DNA from: Oscillospiraceae bacterium
GTDB taxonomy: Bacteria > Bacillota > Clostridia > UMGS1810
DNA length: 59,974 bases
Direction of reading: 5' to 3'
NCBI GenBank assembly: GCA_015069015.1
Contig: SVJK01000006.1
Coordinates: 1-59,974, forward strand
The first letter of the stretch is position 1. Every line of letters begins with the position of its first letter. Under the pieces are notes generated by a model, which had not been told where the DNA came from, searched no databases, and saw only the letters and a program-made list of their open reading frames with translations. A program made the position numbers and the translations under genes. Positions 34,978-43,007 of the stretch are shown here, piece after piece.

Positions 34978-35052
34978 ACAAGAAATGGGACAAATGTTCC
35001 CATGAGATATTAACAAAGAGCAAAAGCTCACAGTAATTTAGGAGGCACAATA

Positions 35053-35253
35053 ATGCAAAAAGGTACAGTAAAATGGTTTAATGCCGAAAAAGGTTATGGT
35101 TTTATCGAGTGTGAAGACGGCGGCGATGTTTTCGTTCACTTCTCAGCAATCAACATGGAAGGATATAAGTCACTCCAGGAAGGTGAAGCTGTAGAATTTG
35201 AAGTTATCGACGGTGCAAAAGGTCCTCAGGCTGCAAATGTGGTTAAGGCATAA
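35053..35253 (+). CDS. Cold-shock protein, CspA family
   Basis: 66 residues, the standard length. Both RNA-binding motifs are intact: [15 protein letters not shown] and VFVHFSAI. Cold-shock proteins bind single-stranded RNA and keep mRNA unfolded. AGGAGG precedes the ATG, the leader is structured, and a terminator closes this single-gene unit. Confidence 0.95.
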   Translation: MQKGTVKWFNAEKGYGFIECEDGGDVFVHFSAINMEGYKSLQEGEAVEFEVIDGAKGPQAANVVKA

Positions 35254-35298
35254 GCTGTAATCTGTTTGAGAATATATAAATTTCGATAACGTACCAAA

Positions 35299-35331
35299 TC
35301 CCCTCCAAGCAATTGGAGGGGTGTTTTTTGC
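35299..35331 (+). terminator. Terminator after cold-shock gene
   Basis: CCCCTCCA and TGGAGGGG with a 6-base loop, then TGTTTTTTG. Confidence 0.85.
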
Positions 35332-35361
35332 CTTGTATTATTAACGTGGGAGAAAAGCATT

Positions 35362-36243
35362 ATGGAAAAGAATAACATAATATTTAAAATGAAAAGTATG
35401 TACGGAGATTTTAGTAAAAGTCAGAAAAGAATTTCTGATTTTATACAGAATCATTACGATAAAGCGGCATATATGACTGCGGCAAAACTTGGCGAAGAGG
35501 TGGGAGTGAGCGAATCCACAGTTGTCCGTTTTGCCTCTGAACTTGGCTATGAGGGGTATCCTGAATTCCAAAAGGATTTAAGAGAGATAATAAAGAACAA
35601 ACTCACAAGCGTTCAGAGAATGGAGATAACATCTAATAAATTTGCGGATAAAGACATTCTCACAACTGTTCTGACATCCGACATTGAAAAACTCAGACAG
35701 ACTCTTGAGTGTGTCAGACCGGAAGATTTCACGAAATGTATAGACACGGTTATGAATGCAAGAAGAGTGTACATAATCGGTGCAAGAACCTGTTTTTCCA
35801 TGGCAAGTTTCCTTGGTTTTTATCTGAATCTTGTGTCCATTGATGCAAGACTCATAACCACGAATTCCGCCAGCGAAACATTCGAGCAGATATTTGGTGT
35901 CGATAAGGAAGATGCGGTAATTGCCATAAGTTATCCGAGGTATTCCCGCCGCACCTTAAATGCCGTAAAGTATGCAAGCGACAGAGGAAGCAGGATAATT
36001 GCCATCACAGATTCTGAAAATTCACCCATTGTGAAATATTCAGACCATAGCCTTATTGCCAGAAGTGACACTTCAAATTTTGTTGATTCTCTTGTGGCAC
36101 CCCTCAGCATAATAAATGCCCTGATTGTTGCACTTGTTATGAGAAACAGAGAAAAGGTGACCGAAAACTTCCATGCACTTGAAGGTATATGGGATGAATA
36201 CAGAGTGTATGAAAAACCTGTTGAAAAAGATGATGAGGTATAA
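35362..36243 (+). CDS. RpiR/MurR-family regulator with SIS domain
   Basis: 293 residues. An N-terminal helix-turn-helix (KSQKRISDFIQNHYDKAAYM, then LGEEVGVSESTVVRFASELG) precedes a sugar-isomerase (SIS) domain from about 125 (RRVYIIGARTCFSMASFLG) to 265. This family senses phosphosugars. Its neighbours give no clear target. The flavoprotein gene starts almost immediately after the stop, so the pair is probably co-transcribed. Confidence 0.9.
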   Translation: MEKNNIIFKMKSMYGDFSKSQKRISDFIQNHYDKAAYMTAAKLGEEVGVSESTVVRFASELGYEGYPEFQKDLREIIKNKLTSVQRMEITSNKFADKDILTTVLTSDIEKLRQTLECVRPEDFTKCIDTVMNARRVYIIGARTCFSMASFLGFYLNLVSIDARLITTNSASETFEQIFGVDKEDAVIAISYPRYSRRTLNAVKYASDRGSRIIAITDSENSPIVKYSDHSLIARSDTSNFVDSLVAPLSIINALIVALVMRNREKVTENFHALEGIWDEYRVYEKPVEKDDEV

Positions 36244-36249
36244 GTGATA

Positions 36250-37464
36250 ATGGAAAATACCGTTGTAGTTATTGGGGGCGGCCCTGCAGGAATGTTTTCT
36301 GCATCAATTGCTGCCTCAAGAGGTAAAAAAGTATACCTTGCAGAAAAAAATAAATATCTTGGAAAAAAACTTCTGATAACGGGCAAAGGAAGATGCAACG
36401 TAACAAATTCAGCATCTATGGAGGATTTTATAGCCAATACCAGAGTTAATGCAAACTTCATGTACAGTGCTTTTTACTCTTTCACAAACACAGACCTGAC
36501 AGATTTTCTGGAAAGAGAAGGACTTGAGGTTAAAACCGAAAGAGGCGGAAGAATTTTTCCGAAAAGTGACAAAGCATCAGATGTGAGAGATGTCCTTGCA
36601 TCATATGCCAAAAAAATGGGAGTAGAATGTGTTTTCTCGTTTGTTAAAGATGTGAAAAAAATACAGAACGGATACGAAGTGGCATTTCAAAGCGGAAAGA
36701 AAATCCTTTGTGCATCAGTCATTATTGCCACCGGCGGCGTGAGTTATCCGGGTACAGGTTCCACAGGCGACGGATATAAGTTTTCCGAAAAACTCGGACA
36801 CAGCATAAGAAATCCCGAGGCGTCTTTGGTGCCTCTTGTTACCGACGAAAAATTTGTGACCGAACTTATGGGACTTTCTCTAAAGAATATTTCCATAAAA
36901 GTTATGAAAAACGGCAGGGAAATATATGAAGATTTCGGTGAAATGCTCTTTACACATTTCGGAATTTCAGGCCCCGTTGTTCTGAGTGCTTCATCTCACA
37001 TGAAATCCAACGAAGAATATACAGTTTCCATAGACCTTAAACCTGCTCTTGATTTTAAAACCCTTGACAATAGAATCTTAAGAGACTTTGAAACAGAAAA
37101 GAATAAGGATTTTATAAATTCCCTTGATGCACTTCTTCCGAAGAAACTCATTCCCGTAGTTGTGAAACTTTCGGAAATTGATCCGAGAACAAAGGTGAAT
37201 TCCATAACAAGAGAGCAAAGGCACAATCTTGTGAATTTAATTAAATCCCTTAATTTGAAAATCAAAGAGAAACGACCTGTTTCAGAAGCGATAATAACAT
37301 CGGGAGGAGTTAATGTCAAAGAAATAAACCCTGCAACAATGGAATCGAAAATCTCACCGGGACTGTTTTTTGCGGGAGAAGTGATAGACGTTGATGCCTA
37401 TACGGGAGGATTTAATCTTCAGATAGCATTTTCCACAGCATATCTTGCGGGTATGAATGCGTAA
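36250..37464 (+). CDS. HI0933/YhiN-family FAD-dependent oxidoreductase
   Basis: 404 residues. VVIGGGPAGMFSASIAASRG is the dinucleotide-binding motif. GKKLLITGKGRCNVTNSA near 40, ATGGVSYPGTGSTGDGYKF near 165 and FFAGEVIDVDAYTGGFNLQIAFS near 380 are diagnostic of the HI0933 flavoproteins. The biochemical role of this conserved family is not firmly established. ATG 36250 is preferred over GTG 36244 by alignment to the flavin motif. It is coupled to the RpiR-type gene upstream. Confidence 0.9.
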   Translation: MENTVVVIGGGPAGMFSASIAASRGKKVYLAEKNKYLGKKLLITGKGRCNVTNSASMEDFIANTRVNANFMYSAFYSFTNTDLTDFLEREGLEVKTERGGRIFPKSDKASDVRDVLASYAKKMGVECVFSFVKDVKKIQNGYEVAFQSGKKILCASVIIATGGVSYPGTGSTGDGYKFSEKLGHSIRNPEASLVPLVTDEKFVTELMGLSLKNISIKVMKNGREIYEDFGEMLFTHFGISGPVVLSASSHMKSNEEYTVSIDLKPALDFKTLDNRILRDFETEKNKDFINSLDALLPKKLIPVVVKLSEIDPRTKVNSITREQRHNLVNLIKSLNLKIKEKRPVSEAIITSGGVNVKEINPATMESKISPGLFFAGEVIDVDAYTGGFNLQIAFSTAYLAGMNA

Positions 37465-37502
37465 CAAAAAACATAAAATATTTTCAAAAGGAGTGATTAC
37501 TT

Positions 37503-38033
37503 TTGAAAATATTTTTTTTGCCGTATAGGAAATTTCGTGAAAAAACGTCTGCGAGATCTGATGTTAACGAAGCTATGCCAGCGACAAGGGTGCAGGCTCA
37601 ACCTGCTTTTTTTTCGAAAAAAAGATTTACAAAATCTCCGGTGAGCATAATGGGGAGAGTGCTGCTGGCATCTCTGACACTTTGTCTTGTTTGTTCTCAG
37701 ATAATAAAACTGGGCTTTGAACCTGCAAAGAGTGTTTTGTCTCCAAATGCCGAAGTTGAACTTGGAAAGGTGGAATTATACACATCGCCACTTGATGAAA
37801 ACGAGGATGTATGGGTATTTGTTGACGGTGAGAAAACAGTAAAAATAAAAGACAATAAAGCAAGCATAACAGTTGATTCAAATGCCACCATAGAGATAAT
37901 GTCATATGCTCAAAAGGATTTTGAAGTAAGTGTTTTACCTGCGCAAAATGTGACAGTGGCGGGAAACAGTCAAAACATAAAATGCAAAAAAGGGATAAAT
38001 TACATCTGCAGATGCATTGTTTCACAAAAATAA
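37503..38033 (+). CDS. Single-pass membrane protein with repeat-derived N-terminus
   Basis: 176 residues from TTG 37503, which sits after AAAAGGAG. Residues about 7-38 are encoded by a family A intergenic repeat (37521-37612) whose copy here is read through without a stop. A transmembrane segment follows near 50-70 (VLLASLTLCLVCSQIIKLG). The outer domain of about 100 residues has PSPLDENEDVW-like beta-rich character and resembles a PEGA-type fold (VWVFVDGEKTVKIKDN). An alternative start is ATG 37650, just before the membrane helix, which would drop the repeat part. No named function. It stands between the flavoprotein gene and cmk. Confidence 0.6.
   Translation: MKIFFLPYRKFREKTSARSDVNEAMPATRVQAQPAFFSKKRFTKSPVSIMGRVLLASLTLCLVCSQIIKLGFEPAKSVLSPNAEVELGKVELYTSPLDENEDVWVFVDGEKTVKIKDNKASITVDSNATIEIMSYAQKDFEVSVLPAQNVTVAGNSQNIKCKKGINYICRCIVSQK
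37521..37612. repeat. Intergenic repeat family A, copy 3, inside a reading frame
   Basis: Runs from CCGTATAGGAAATTTCG to GGGTGCAGGCTCAACCTGC, matching most of copy 4 (45516-45602). One base change breaks the terminal palindrome relative to the others. Confidence 0.75.
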
Positions 38034-38052
38034 AAAAATTCAAAAAAAACTA

Positions 38053-38081
38053 TTGAGTATTTCACGGTTTTAATGTATAAT
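38053..38081 (+). promoter_or_regulatory. Promoter of the cmk operon
   Basis: TTGAGT (38053-38058), 17 bases, TATAAT (38076-38081), ahead of cmk-plsC-ispH/rpsA. Confidence 0.7.
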
Positions 38082-38154
38082 ATATCAATGTGATATTTGT
38101 TCATTTTTAAAACCTGATAATATTTTTTGTCAGATAAAAAAGGAGCATCAGCCA

Positions 38155-38823
38155 ATGATAAATGTTGCACTTGACGGGCCCTCGGGAGCCGGAAAAAGCA
38201 CAATTGCAAAAAGAGCGTCAGAAATTTTCGGTTTCACATATATTGATACCGGAGCAATGTTTCGCTCTCTTGCATACAAAGCACTGAGTGAAAAAATTCA
38301 GATAAAGTCACAGCCTCAAAGCGTTGTATCAATGCTTGAAAGAACAAACCTTGACATTAAAAGATCCGAAAAAGGACAACTTATGATTCTGGACGGCAAG
38401 GATATAACCGATTTTATCCGCACTCCTGAAGTTTCAAAAGGTGCATCAGATATTGCAGTTATTCCTCAGGTCAGAGAATGGCTTTTAAAGGTGGAAAGGG
38501 AACTTGCCGGAAAATATGACTGCATAATGGATGGAAGAGACATCGGAACAAGCGTTCTGCCTGATGCTGATGTAAAAATTTTTATTACAGCATCTGCTGA
38601 AGCAAGAGCCAAAAGACGCCACAGAGAACTTCTGGAAAAAGGTATAGAAAAAGAACTTTCCGAGGTCTTGGAGGATATGAAATACAGGGATGCTCAGGAT
38701 TCCCAAAGGGAAGTGTCTCCCCTCAAAATGGCAGATGATGCAATTTTTCTGGACACATCAGATCTTTCTTTTGAAGAATCTGTCAACAGCGTGTGTGACT
38801 TAATCCGAAAGGTGATAAACTAA
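38155..38823 (+). CDS. cmk: Cytidylate kinase
   Basis: Phosphorylates CMP and dCMP. 222 residues, with the P-loop ALDGPSGAGKST at the start, YIDTGAMFRS near 35 (CMP-binding region), MDGRDIGTSVLPDADVKIF near 125, and the lid region ARAKRRHREL near 150. AAAGGAG precedes ATG 38155. It overlaps plsC by one base. The order cmk-plsC-ispH-rpsA is a conserved cluster in Clostridia. Confidence 0.95.
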   Translation: MINVALDGPSGAGKSTIAKRASEIFGFTYIDTGAMFRSLAYKALSEKIQIKSQPQSVVSMLERTNLDIKRSEKGQLMILDGKDITDFIRTPEVSKGASDIAVIPQVREWLLKVERELAGKYDCIMDGRDIGTSVLPDADVKIFITASAEARAKRRHRELLEKGIEKELSEVLEDMKYRDAQDSQREVSPLKMADDAIFLDTSDLSFEESVNSVCDLIRKVIN

Positions 38824-39401
38824 TGTATAATGCACTTGTAAAACTTATAAAAGCTTTTGTGTCTCTGATTTTCAGAGTAGAAGTACACGGAACCGAAAAT
38901 GTGCCCAAAGAAGGCGGATTCATTCTTTGCAGCAATCACATAAGCTGCTGGGATCCTCTTATTATTCAGGCATATGTTAAAAGAAGAATATATTTTATGG
39001 CAAAGGCAGAACTTTTCAAGGTGTTTTTTGTGGGATTTATATTAAAACTTATAAAGGCAATTCCCGTCAAACGTACAGGTTCGGATCTTAATGCCATAAA
39101 GAGCGCAATAAAGACAGTAAGATCAGGTGAGTGTCTTGGAATTTTCCCTACAGGGCAAAGATCAAAACTCGGAAATGAGGGAGAAGTAAAATCCGGTGTC
39201 GGATTTATAGCATGCAAAACAGATGCTCCGGTTTTACCCATACATATTGATGCCACATTTAAGATTTTTTCCAAAGTTACCATGAACATAGGGAAATGTG
39301 TTCCTTACTGGGACGGTGATACAAAACCTGCAGCCGAAGATTTTGACCGTGTCAGCACTTGTATATATGACGACATAAAAGCACTTGGCAGGAGTGAATG
39401 A
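38823..39401 (+). CDS. plsC: 1-acyl-sn-glycerol-3-phosphate acyltransferase
   Basis: Makes phosphatidic acid for membrane lipids. 192 residues. The acyltransferase motif CSNHISCWDPL (H-X4-D) lies near 40, and the second block FPTGQRSK near 100 corresponds to the usual FPEGTRS with Thr-Gly in place of Glu-Gly. AAAGGTG precedes the ATG. One-base overlap with cmk and only 1 base before the ispH-rpsA start, so translation is coupled. Confidence 0.9.
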   Translation: MYNALVKLIKAFVSLIFRVEVHGTENVPKEGGFILCSNHISCWDPLIIQAYVKRRIYFMAKAELFKVFFVGFILKLIKAIPVKRTGSDLNAIKSAIKTVRSGECLGIFPTGQRSKLGNEGEVKSGVGFIACKTDAPVLPIHIDATFKIFSKVTMNIGKCVPYWDGDTKPAAEDFDRVSTCIYDDIKALGRSE

Positions 39402-39402
39402 T

Positions 39403-41496
39403 ATGGAAATAAAACTTGCAAAGACGGCAGGCTTTTGCTTTGGAGTGGCAAGGGCAATAAAAACTCTTGAGGATAAGTCAAAAGATGTGAATATATCAAC
39501 TTTAGGTCCCATAATCCACAATGAATTTGTGGTATCTGACCTTGAGACAAAGGGAGTAAACGCCATAGACAGTTTAAATGAACTTGAAGACGGCAAAATT
39601 CTTGCCATAAGGACTCACGGTGTGGGGAAAGGAATTATAGATGAACTTGAAGACAGTAAAACAGAGTATATAGACCTGACCTGCCCTTTTGTCAAAAAAA
39701 TACACAATATAGTTCATAAACACTACAACGAAGGCTATCGTATAGTAATTGTAGGCAACAAAAATCACCCTGAAGTTATCGGAATTAACGGTTGGTGTGA
39801 AAATAATGCAATAATTTCTCTTGACATATCTGATATTAGTGGTAAAATAGATATATGTGAAAAAGTGTGTCTGGTGTGCCAGACAACAATGGACAGAAAC
39901 ACATTTGAAACCATTTCGGAATTTGTGAAAGCGGAATTTGAATCTTCTCTCATTTTTGACACCATATGCAGTGCAACAAATGAAAGACAGGAAGAGGCCG
40001 CAAACATTGCAAAAGATTCTGAACTTATGATAGTAATAGGTGGCAAACACAGTTCAAACACGGTGAAACTCACCGACATTTGCAAAAGGTATTGTGAAAA
40101 TACCATTCAGATTGAAAATTTTGAGGATTTTCCTCAAGATATATATATACCAAGGAAAATTGGTATAACGGCAGGTGCTTCCACACCGTCGTGCATTATT
40201 AAGGAGGTTATAGACAAAATGATTGAAAACACAAAAGGAGCGGAAAGCTTCGCACAAGAATTTGAGGAGTACGAAAAATCTCTGATCACTTTAAATACAA
40301 GGGATGTAGTTAAGGGTATCGTAATGGGTGTCAGTGAGAAAGGCATCAGCGTTAACCTTGGTTATAAGTCTGACGGATTTGTTCCCGCAGGCGAGGTTAC
40401 AGATGATCCGACAGCTGATATAACATCTATGTACAAAGTTGGCGACGAAGTGGAAGTTTTCGTTGTCAGAGTAAATGATGTAGAAGGCGAAGTTACCCTT
40501 TCCATGAAGAAAATTGCAATGATGAAAGGCGTAAAAGAAATTGAAGACGCATTTGAATCAAAAGAAATCCTCACAGGAAAAGTTATTCAGGCTGTAAACG
40601 GCGGCGTTGTTGTTTCAGTTAAGGGTTCAAGAGTGTTTGTTCCCGCATCTCAGGCAAGTGACAGATTCCTTCAGGATCTTAACTCAATTGTTGGCGATGA
40701 AGTTAATTTAAGAATCATTGACATAAGAAAAATGAGAGGCAGAACAAAAGTTATCGGCTCTGTCAAAAATGTTCTTGTTGAGCAAAAAGCAGCACTTGCA
40801 GAAGCGTTCTGGGCAGATATTGAAGTTGGAAAAGAATATAAAGGTATTGTAAAATCTCTCACAAAATTCGGAGCTTTTGCAGATATCGGCGGCGTGGATG
40901 GTCTTATTCACATTTCCCAGCTTTCATGGTCAAAAATCAAAGATCCTTCAGAAGTTGTTTCTGTAGGTGATGAAGTAAGCGTATATGTTCTCGAATTTGA
41001 CAAAGAAAAAGGTAAAATTTCTCTCGGATTTAGACGTGCAGAAGATAACCCCTGGACAAAAGTTGAAAAAGAACTTAAAGTTGATGACGTGGTAGATTGT
41101 AAGATTGTAAGAATTGTTCCCTTTGGTGCATTTGCAGAAATCTTCCCCGGAGTTGACGGTCTTATTCATATTTCTCAGGTTGCTGACAAACGTATCGGTA
41201 AAGTTGAAGATGAACTTATGATAGGACAGCACGTTCAGGCGAAAATTGTAGAAATCGACCTTGAAAATCAGAAAATCGGTCTCAGCATAAGAGCGCTCAT
41301 TGCTCCCAAAGTTGAAGAAGTTCCCGCTGAAGAAGCAGCAACAGAAGAAGTTCCTTCTGAAGAAACTGTTGTTGAAGAAGTTGCAGAAGAAGTTGCAGAA
41401 GAAGTTGCAGAAGAAGTTGCAGAAGAAGTAGTAGAGGAAGTAGTAGAGGAAGTAGTAGAAGAAACTACCGCTGAGGAAGTTTCTGCACAAGAATAA
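39403..41496 (+). CDS. ispH: IspH (HMBPP reductase) fused to ribosomal protein S1
   Basis: 697 residues from ATG 39403, behind GGAG. Residues 1-285 are IspH, the last step of the MEP isoprenoid pathway, with the three iron-sulfur cysteines in AGFCFGVARA, LTCPFVKKIH and ICSATNERQ, and the histidine in TRTHGVGKG. From about 300 there are four S1 RNA-binding domains (for example FVPAGEV, VDGLIHISQLSWSKI, VDGLIHISQVADKRI), as in ribosomal protein S1. This fusion is known in Clostridia. The tail is a repeated acidic EEVAEEV tract. Third gene of the cmk operon. Confidence 0.94.
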   Translation: MEIKLAKTAGFCFGVARAIKTLEDKSKDVNISTLGPIIHNEFVVSDLETKGVNAIDSLNELEDGKILAIRTHGVGKGIIDELEDSKTEYIDLTCPFVKKIHNIVHKHYNEGYRIVIVGNKNHPEVIGINGWCENNAIISLDISDISGKIDICEKVCLVCQTTMDRNTFETISEFVKAEFESSLIFDTICSATNERQEEAANIAKDSELMIVIGGKHSSNTVKLTDICKRYCENTIQIENFEDFPQDIYIPRKIGITAGASTPSCIIKEVIDKMIENTKGAESFAQEFEEYEKSLITLNTRDVVKGIVMGVSEKGISVNLGYKSDGFVPAGEVTDDPTADITSMYKVGDEVEVFVVRVNDVEGEVTLSMKKIAMMKGVKEIEDAFESKEILTGKVIQAVNGGVVVSVKGSRVFVPASQASDRFLQDLNSIVGDEVNLRIIDIRKMRGRTKVIGSVKNVLVEQKAALAEAFWADIEVGKEYKGIVKSLTKFGAFADIGGVDGLIHISQLSWSKIKDPSEVVSVGDEVSVYVLEFDKEKGKISLGFRRAEDNPWTKVEKELKVDDVVDCKIVRIVPFGAFAEIFPGVDGLIHISQVADKRIGKVEDELMIGQHVQAKIVEIDLENQKIGLSIRALIAPKVEEVPAEEAATEEVPSEETVVEEVAEEVAEEVAEEVAEEVVEEVVEEVVEETTAEEVSAQE
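41374..41463 (+). repeat. 12-bp tandem repeat encoding the acidic S1 tail
   Basis: GAAGAAGTTGCA is repeated about four times and then passes into GTAGTAGAGGAA units, in frame, encoding EEVA and EEVV units. Copy number could vary by slippage without changing frame. Confidence 0.85.
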
Positions 41497-41513
41497 TAAT
41501 TAGTTAAGAACAC

Positions 41514-41556
41514 AAAGGCTGTTGCAGAAAACACTTCAGGCGACAGCCTTTTTTGT
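41514..41556 (+). terminator. Terminator after ispH-rpsA
   Basis: GGCTGTTGC pairs with GCGACAGCC (one mismatch) and is followed by TTTTTT. Confidence 0.8.
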
Positions 41557-41578
41557 GTCAATAAAGGACGGTGTAAAA

Positions 41579-42367
41579 ATGAATATTCTCAAAAAAGCGT
41601 TGTTAATTATTCTCACAATTGCAATAATTATTATTTCATTTTTGACAGTGAGTGCATCCGAAACCACACACCAGGCCATAAGGAATATAATAGATAACAA
41701 GCAACACAAACTTGTATTTGCTTCCATTGTAAATGTTCACGGAGATGAAGTTACTGTGTACGTTACCGAGGAAATCGGTTCGTATACAAAAGAAAATACA
41801 AAACATAACGAGGATGATCCTATCTATCCTTCAGTAGAGGGAGAGGAGATAGAAATTGAAGGTCTGAAATCATATATGTATTTTGACGGATATGATTATC
41901 ATCCGAAAAAAGGCGATAATGTTTTACTTTCTCTCACATTCAACGGCAATGTATACAGTATAAAAAACGGTGCTTTTCTTGTTACAAGTGCAAGCCATGA
42001 CAATTTTCTTTTCAAGGTGCCCGAAGGAGTTGAGGAAACCGACGGAGCAATAGAGCTGACAGCTCTATACAAGTTTGTATCATCCGATGGAAGAAATTCT
42101 GATTTTACCGTAAGGGATTCCGTACTATATACTCATGATACAGACGGAGAGAAAGTGATAATAGAAGATCCTTCAGGTATAGAGTATATGGGAGAAGACG
42201 GAAAAATAATTCAAACTGAGAATACGGACACAGACGAACAGGACGAGCTCATCGGTGATTCTTATAAATGGATTATTGCGTTCGTGCTGATCTTCATAGG
42301 AGTAATATCCGGATTTTTTGTATCAAAAATCATTAATAATTTTGAAAAAAGGTCTGAACAAAAATGA
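41579..42367 (+). CDS. Exported protein with C-terminal membrane anchor
   Basis: 262 residues from ATG 41579, behind AAAGGAC; the longer frame begins inside the terminator. A signal segment (KKALLIILTIAIIIISFLTVSA) is followed by an extracellular beta-rich region (about 30-215) and one C-terminal helix (WIIAFVLIFIGVISGFFV) with a short basic tail. The region KLVFASIVNVHGDEVTVYVTEE recalls YibE/F-like or OB-type beta domains, but this is uncertain. The stop overlaps the NUDIX gene by four bases (ATGA), so the two are coupled. Confidence 0.7.
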   Translation: MNILKKALLIILTIAIIIISFLTVSASETTHQAIRNIIDNKQHKLVFASIVNVHGDEVTVYVTEEIGSYTKENTKHNEDDPIYPSVEGEEIEIEGLKSYMYFDGYDYHPKKGDNVLLSLTFNGNVYSIKNGAFLVTSASHDNFLFKVPEGVEETDGAIELTALYKFVSSDGRNSDFTVRDSVLYTHDTDGEKVIIEDPSGIEYMGEDGKIIQTENTDTDEQDELIGDSYKWIIAFVLIFIGVISGFFVSKIINNFEKRSEQK

Positions 42368-42906
42368 TAGTTCCTGAAAAAACTCTTAAAAGAGACATTA
42401 TATATAACGGCAGAGTCCTAAAATATGTGGTAGACACAGTAGACGTAAACGGAAAAGAAGCCGGCAGGGAGATGGTGTTTCATCCCGGTGGTGTAGGAGT
42501 TGTGGCAATAGATGATGAAGGCTTTGTATGTATGGTAAGACAATTCAGAAAACCCTACGAAAAAGCCATACTGGAAATCCCTGCAGGGAAAATCGATCCC
42601 GGGGAAGAGCCAATTGTCAGCGCAAAAAGAGAGCTCACAGAAGAAACAGGCTACAGTGCAAATGAATTTCGCAGTCTTGGGGAGTTTTATCCTTCGGTAG
42701 GATACACAAACGAGATTATTCATATTTTTTTAGCCACAGGTCTTACAAAAGGTGAATCCAGTCCTGATGAAGACGAATTTGTTGACATTGAAAAAATTCA
42801 CATAGACGAGATTGTGTCTATGATAATGTCAGGTGACATAAAAGACGGAAAAACAATTGCAGCGATTATGAAAACACAGTATATTATTGAAAGAAACTTC
42901 AGATAA
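42364..42906 (+). CDS. NUDIX hydrolase, ADP-ribose pyrophosphatase type
   Basis: 180 residues. The full NUDIX box GKIDPGEEPIVSAKRELTEE-TGY lies near 78-100, and the preceding FHPGGVGVVAIDDEG and VRQFRKPYEKAILEIPAG match ADP-ribose pyrophosphatases. It cleaves ADP-ribose or similar nucleotide sugars, protecting proteins from ADP-ribose. The start overlaps the membrane-protein gene, suggesting joint expression. Confidence 0.92.
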   Translation: MIVPEKTLKRDIIYNGRVLKYVVDTVDVNGKEAGREMVFHPGGVGVVAIDDEGFVCMVRQFRKPYEKAILEIPAGKIDPGEEPIVSAKRELTEETGYSANEFRSLGEFYPSVGYTNEIIHIFLATGLTKGESSPDEDEFVDIEKIHIDEIVSMIMSGDIKDGKTIAAIMKTQYIIERNFR

Positions 42907-42932
42907 TTTGTGTTTTTTTAAACGAGTCTACC

Positions 42933-42961
42933 TTGACAAAAGTATGTTGCTTTGATATAAT
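42933..42961 (+). promoter_or_regulatory. Consensus promoter of the trypsin-like protease gene
   Basis: TTGACA (42933-42938), 17 bases, TATAAT (42956-42961). It shows that the upstream in-frame starts of the next gene are not used. Confidence 0.85.
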
Positions 42962-43007
42962 TATGATGTTTTTAAGCTTGTTATTCGTATTTTTTGGAGG
43001 GGAAAGT

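Noticed and set aside
41374-41463. CRISPR-like array
   Set aside because: Direct 12-bp units without spacers, in frame inside a gene.
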